Below, piece after piece: positions 60,777 through 64,000 of a DNA stretch of 64,000 nt; position 1 is the first letter of the stretch; each line of letters opens with the position of its first letter. A program made the translations under genes and the position numbers. This stretch comes from Microglena sp. YARC (taxonomy: Eukaryota > Chlorophyta > Chlorophyceae > Chlamydomonadales > Chlamydomonadaceae): positions 81,193,390 through 81,257,389 of the forward strand of contig CM039462.1 in NCBI GenBank assembly GCA_022414725.1, written 5' to 3'. Below the pieces are notes generated by a model that searched no databases, had not been told where the DNA came from, and was given only the letters and a program-made list of their open reading frames with translations.

Positions 60777-61066
60777 GTACCCAACCCGCCCCGGAATTCT
60801 TGCGAGGCCAAAGAAATATTGCAAACTGGAAGTTGTGGTAGGACGCACAATTGATTACAAGCTGACAGGTTCTTTACAGAACGCAGTGTCGAGCGAAGTG
60901 TAGAAGATAAACACATACAAGAGGATTTTGGGGGACTCGGCATATTATGTAACATAATTCCCTTGTCCGAGTGTACACAGAAGTTAGTTACATCTTCAAA
61001 GTAGCCTGAAAAGTCAAAGTGCTGGCTCATATCGTGCGCATCAATAATCATTTTCAAAGAGTTCAT
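60755..61066 (-). CDS. Fragment with IIDAHD...FDFSGYFE motif, second copy
   Basis: MNSLKMIIDAHDMSQHFDFS then GYFEDVTNFCVHSDKG, matching 39717-39866. Downstream the frame overlaps the transposase fragment and is unlikely to be genuine past about 60930. Confidence 0.3.
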   Translation of the reverse strand: MNSLKMIIDAHDMSQHFDFSGYFEDVTNFCVHSDKGIMLHNMPSPPKSSCMCLSSTLRSTLRSVKNLSACNQLCVLPQLPVCNISLASQEFRGGLGTLTLSSP

Positions 61067-61187
61067 GCCTCAGAATCAAATATTTCTGCTACATCTTGAA
61101 TTATTGGGCACATGCAGCGATATTTTCGCTTGAGCAAACTGAACACATTTCTGAAAAGTTTGAGGAGAGTGGATAAATACTTGTGCT

Positions 61188-62378
61188 CTACGGTGGCAAG
61201 ACCCAGGTGCTGTCAAGATTCACAATGGCCCTGTACTCGGGGCCAGCCGCCTCTGGATCCATCAGAAGTGAGCAGACATCTGCGTGACCTGCCTTGGAAG
61301 CCTCACACAATGCCCAGCTGTCGCTAGCGTTCGCCCGGGCCCTGAACTCAATTCCAGCCACCGCTGGATCCATCAGCAGCTTGCAGACATCTGCGTGACC
61401 TTCCTTGGCAGCCGCCCGCAAGGCCAAGCTGTCGCTAGAATTCGCCAGGGCCCTGAACTCAAGTCCAGCCACCGCTGGATCCATCAGAAGCTTGCAGACA
61501 TCTGCGTGACCTTCCTTGGCAGCCACCCACAATGCCATGCTGTCGTTAGCGTTCGCCCGGGCCCTGAACTCAAGTCCAGCCACCGCTGGATCCATCAGCA
61601 GCTTGCATACATCTGCGTGACCTTTCGTTGCAGCCGCCCACAATGCCCGGCTGTCGCGAGAGTTCGCCCTGGCCCTGTACTTGGACCGAGTCACCGCTGG
61701 ATCCATCGGCAGCTTGCAGACATCTGCGTGACCTTCCTTTGCAGCCGCCCACAATGCCCAGCTGTCGATAGAGTTCGCCCTGGCCCTGAAATCAATTTCA
61801 GTCACCTCTGGATCCATGAGCAGCTTGCAGACATCTGCGTGACCGGCCTTCGCAGCCACCACCAATGCCTTGCTCATTCTAGAGTTTGCCCGGGCCCTGA
61901 ACTCAAGTCCAGCCACCTCTGGATCCATCAGCAGCTTGCAGACATCTGCGTGGCCTGCCTTGGCCGCCGCCTCCAAGGCCCTGTTTTTGACAGAGTTCGC
62001 CCGGGCCCTAAACTCAAGTCCAGCCACCGCTGGATCCATCAGCAACTTGCAGACATCTGCGTGACCTGCCATGGCAGCCACATAGAGAAGCTTGTTTTCA
62101 TTTTGGTTCGCCCTCAATTGTAGGGCCCCCTTAACCTGTACAAGAGGATTGGACACCAAGCATACTGCTAGAAGGTCGGCGCGCCCCCCTTTCGCCATCA
62201 TCTCTCCAACTCGCTGTGGTGGTTGGATCAGTCCGGTAAGGGGCCATCCAGAAAATCTGTTGTGCATAGTTTTACACACTAATACAATCTTGGGGTTGGA
62301 AGAGAATATGGCAATACGATCAAGAATGTCATGGGGACACGTAAGGATTGGAAACGATGATCGCGTGTGCGACTGCAT
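61188..62378 (-). CDS. F-box-like/ankyrin-repeat protein, intact copy
   Basis: Start chosen at MQSHTRSSF (62378), matching the related locus; the longer frame upstream translates a short tandem repeat. Residues ~10-50 (HDILDRIAIFSSNPKIVLVC) are F-box-like. Then eight 37-residue ankyrin-type repeats of the form ALWAAAKEGHADVCKLLMDP with a VAGLEFRARANSxDS connector. About 396 residues. Such proteins act as adaptors between SCF ligases and targets in poxviruses and giant viruses. An inverted, broken copy lies at 27587-28317. Confidence 0.82.
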   Translation of the reverse strand: MQSHTRSSFPILTCPHDILDRIAIFSSNPKIVLVCKTMHNRFSGWPLTGLIQPPQRVGEMMAKGGRADLLAVCLVSNPLVQVKGALQLRANQNENKLLYVAAMAGHADVCKLLMDPAVAGLEFRARANSVKNRALEAAAKAGHADVCKLLMDPEVAGLEFRARANSRMSKALVVAAKAGHADVCKLLMDPEVTEIDFRARANSIDSWALWAAAKEGHADVCKLPMDPAVTRSKYRARANSRDSRALWAAATKGHADVCKLLMDPAVAGLEFRARANANDSMALWVAAKEGHADVCKLLMDPAVAGLEFRALANSSDSLALRAAAKEGHADVCKLLMDPAVAGIEFRARANASDSWALCEASKAGHADVCSLLMDPEAAGPEYRAIVNLDSTWVLPP

Positions 62379-62439
62379 GTTCGATGTAAATGTGTGTACA
62401 AGCGCACATGATGGTATAAATAAACAATGAGTTGGGATA

Positions 62440-62637
62440 AACCCTATAAACCCTTGGTTGCACTTGCCTGGCGGTATCTGCAAGCGGTAAGATGTAAGCG
62501 GCACTTGCCTGGCAGTATCTGCAAGCTGTAAGCGGAACTTGCCTGGAATGAAAGCGACAAGCGGCACTTTCCTGGCGGAATCTGCAAGCGGTAAGCTGTA
62601 AGAGGCACTTGCCTGGCGGTATCTGCAAGCGGTACAG
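62440..62637. repeat. Short tandem repeat (CTTGCCTGGCGGTATCTGCAAG)
   Basis: About five degenerate units with CACTTGCCTGGC(G/A)GTATC and TGCAAGCGGTAAG(A/C)TGTAAG. Shares its type with 27415-27500, so it was duplicated with the ankyrin locus. Confidence 0.85.
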
Positions 62638-62712
62638 AATGGGTTTTCCTGCCTCCCGGCGATTTTTTTGAATTTCAAAGCAGAAGTTAGAGCCGTACGA
62701 ACGACTCACTCG
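62638..62712. mobile_element. MITE, left-end fragment
   Basis: AATGGGTTTTCCTGCCTCCC and GCAGAAGTTAGAGCCGTACG resemble the left half of the 166-bp MITE; the right half is missing. Confidence 0.65.
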
Positions 62713-62748
62713 CCAACCAGAGATTTAGCTGTGTGCCGTACACGAGGC

Positions 62749-62777
62749 GGTTTCATTTTAGTATTCCGTCGACTGTA
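62749..62777 (+). promoter_or_regulatory. C-type motif upstream of caspase paralogue 3
   Basis: GGTTTCATTTTAGTATTCCG then TCGACTGTA, 101 bp before the ATG at 62879. A TATA-like GTATATAAGG lies between (about 62823). Confidence 0.45.
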
Positions 62778-62878
62778 GCCATGGTCATGTTCTCTACAGT
62801 GGCCATCATCAGGAGTTTCTTGTGTATATAAGGGGGAATCGTGTGTTTACTGTACTCAGGGACAAAATATTAGACGGA

Positions 62879-63738
62879 ATGCGTTGGAGTCTCCCGAAGT
62901 TTGATGATGATGATGAAGAAGAGTCAGATCATCATCAATTTTGCCGCCATGAACATGAGCAACCGACTCTCCCTCTTCACCATCCAGCAGCAACCGACTC
63001 TCCCTCTTCATCATCCAGAAACAAGGCACTTCTGTTGTATGTGGATTACAATTATGTTCCTAGGGATCACATTCAGAGGACTTTGTGGTGCACATGCGTG
63101 AAGCAGGAACCATGTTGGGCAAGAATGTGGATGGTTTGGATATACCAGGTCACCACAGCACGTGGGTTCGCTTGTTGCACCCACTCGACTTTCATGTCGT
63201 TGTGCTTCCGGGGCACTTGAAGAAGGTGGAGCTGATGGATCTGTTGGATGATCACGTGGCAAACTCACATGATGACTCGGTGCTCGTGATCGTCTTGTGT
63301 GGTCATGGATCCTCCGGTCAGCTCGTTCTGACCAACGGTGCGAAGGTGTCACTGGAGGATGTGTCACATGCGACAATGCATCACAGAGGAACAGTTTTGC
63401 CTTTCATGTTATTTTGCGGTGCGAGGCCTTCCGATGGCCTCAACCCACTGAGAGGGATCAATAACAACAACCAACTTCGACGGTGCATGTTCATCTTTGC
63501 AACCGATGACGCTGTCTTGGACTCGCAAACACTGAATGCATTTGTGAAAGCGATCGGCAGCATCATGGATACCAGGTACATTCAATGTTGTTACTCTGGG
63601 ATTGAGGACGCCATTTGCGGCCACATGCGTGTGTTCAACGGATCCTCCTTGCATCTTGTGGGGGCAAACAACGAGATGCGAGGTTATTTGTTTCAACCTG
63701 CATTCGTCATGCATAGAGAATGCATTCGTCATGCATAG
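62879..63738 (+). CDS. Caspase-like protein, paralogue 3 (one frameshift)
   Basis: MRWSLPKFDDDDEEESDHHQ (acidic start), a repeated PTLPLHHP segment, ALLLYVDYNYVPRDHIQ (aligned to ALLIFPSYYVDGLGF of paralogue 2). A frame change near 63080 leads to VVHMREAGTMLGKNVDGLDI, DDSVLVIVLCGHGSSGQLVL (catalytic His), RGTVLPFMLFCGARPSDG (candidate Cys), CMFIFATDDAVLDSQTL and DTRYIQCCYSG. The most diverged of the three. The end carries a 22-bp tandem duplication (63701-63744). Confidence 0.6.
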
Positions 63739-63744
63739 AGAATA
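63701..63744. repeat. 22-bp tandem duplication
   Basis: GCATTCGTCATGCATAGAGA with AT, twice in a row, spanning the last codons of caspase paralogue 3; the second copy shifts the stop. Confidence 0.9.
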
Positions 63745-63829
63745 GGTGAGCTTGGCTTGTGTGCCCCCTGCTTCTGCATGTGAGACACCGGGATGCACTC
63801 TTTAACTAAACCCTTATTCTCCTCTTCAG

Positions 63830-64000
63830 ATGCGTTATTTTTTTTTATCTTTGTATAATGAAATGTTTGAGTTTCTTTCAAAAAACACAGAATCAGAAAG
63901 TAAAGAACATGATAATAAAATTAGCCAACAATTTGAACAAACTAAAAGAGCTAGGAGACAAAGGAATGCAACTCGACCTGCAACAGAAACAAAACGTCTA
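63830..64000 (+). CDS. Partial ORF running off the window
   Basis: MRYFFLSLYNEMFEFLSKNT, then charged SESKEHDNKISQQFEQTKRA. AT-rich, unlike its neighbours. The ATG directly follows TTATTCTCCTCTTCAG, an acceptor-like sequence, so this may be an exon. No family recognised. Confidence 0.4.
   Translation, partial: MRYFFLSLYNEMFEFLSKNTESESKEHDNKISQQFEQTKRARRQRNATRPATETKRL

Noticed and set aside
61284..62123. 279-residue plus-strand ORF opposite the ankyrin gene
   Set aside because: Antisense of the ankyrin repeats; the minus-strand frame carries the ankyrin consensus.
1..64000. tRNA and rRNA genes
   Set aside because: I looked for cloverleaf box A/B patterns and rRNA-like blocks by eye and found none I could support; a tRNAscan/Infernal run would be decisive.

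Overview
The window looks like a nuclear scaffold of a unicellular eukaryote, probably an alga, assembled from two unlike contigs across a gap of exactly 1000 N (16673-17672). The left contig (1-16672) is host-like. It holds two exons of an exportin-4 homologue with GT-AG boundaries, an NlpC/P60-like gene with a good Kozak start, non-LTR retrotransposon remains, MITE-like inverted-repeat elements, and very large simple-sequence arrays: a 1.6 kb GGGTT array, 1.3 kb of CA/CCAC-rich repeat, and AT-rich minisatellites. Three loci there show tandem duplication of exon-sized fragments.

The right contig (17673-64000) has another character: small, mostly intronless ORFs on both strands, families of two or three paralogues, and giant-virus or phage-type genes. 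These include a D5-like primase-helicase (52158-55354, -), a virion-type structural gene with the GPIKLSDL...LSEYRRGGAYG...IKMSDFIGAY layout (23220-24363, -), small P-loop ATPases, caspase-like proteases (three), LRAT-like proteins (two), F-box/ankyrin (two) and F-box/LRR proteins, a HicB-like protein, and Fanzor/TnpB remnants (three or four). I read it as an endogenous giant-virus-like island. A cysteinyl-tRNA synthetase (33933-36061, +) without introns lies inside it. The first 7 kb after the gap is much noisier: a 185-bp satellite and broken ORFs carry dense indels, which suggests uncorrected long-read sequence, decay, or both.

Mobile DNA is dense. A 166-bp MITE with near-perfect inverted ends occurs in seven copies, and five of them show 4-bp target duplications that can be read directly (TCAG, ACTT, AGTA, GTAT, ACTG). 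One copy interrupts a second copy of an IS630/Tc1-type transposase. Two short motifs, one around GTGTCCCACTTTATTTGAGA and one around ACTGTTCCGCCGACTGTA, recur 10-175 bp upstream of start codons in a fixed orientation. They may be promoters, transposon ends used as promoters, or the borders of mobile gene cassettes. This is the most interesting unexplained pattern in the window. Next to the D5 gene is an array of about 7.7 units of 370 bp, each packed with 9-bp GGTAACNNN iterons in both orientations.

Most recognisable genes carry single-base frameshifts, including the two conserved housekeeping-type genes. In the cysteinyl-tRNA synthetase all four are one missing G in a G run. Assembly indels are therefore a serious alternative to pseudogenisation throughout, and split ORFs are annotated here as single loci.
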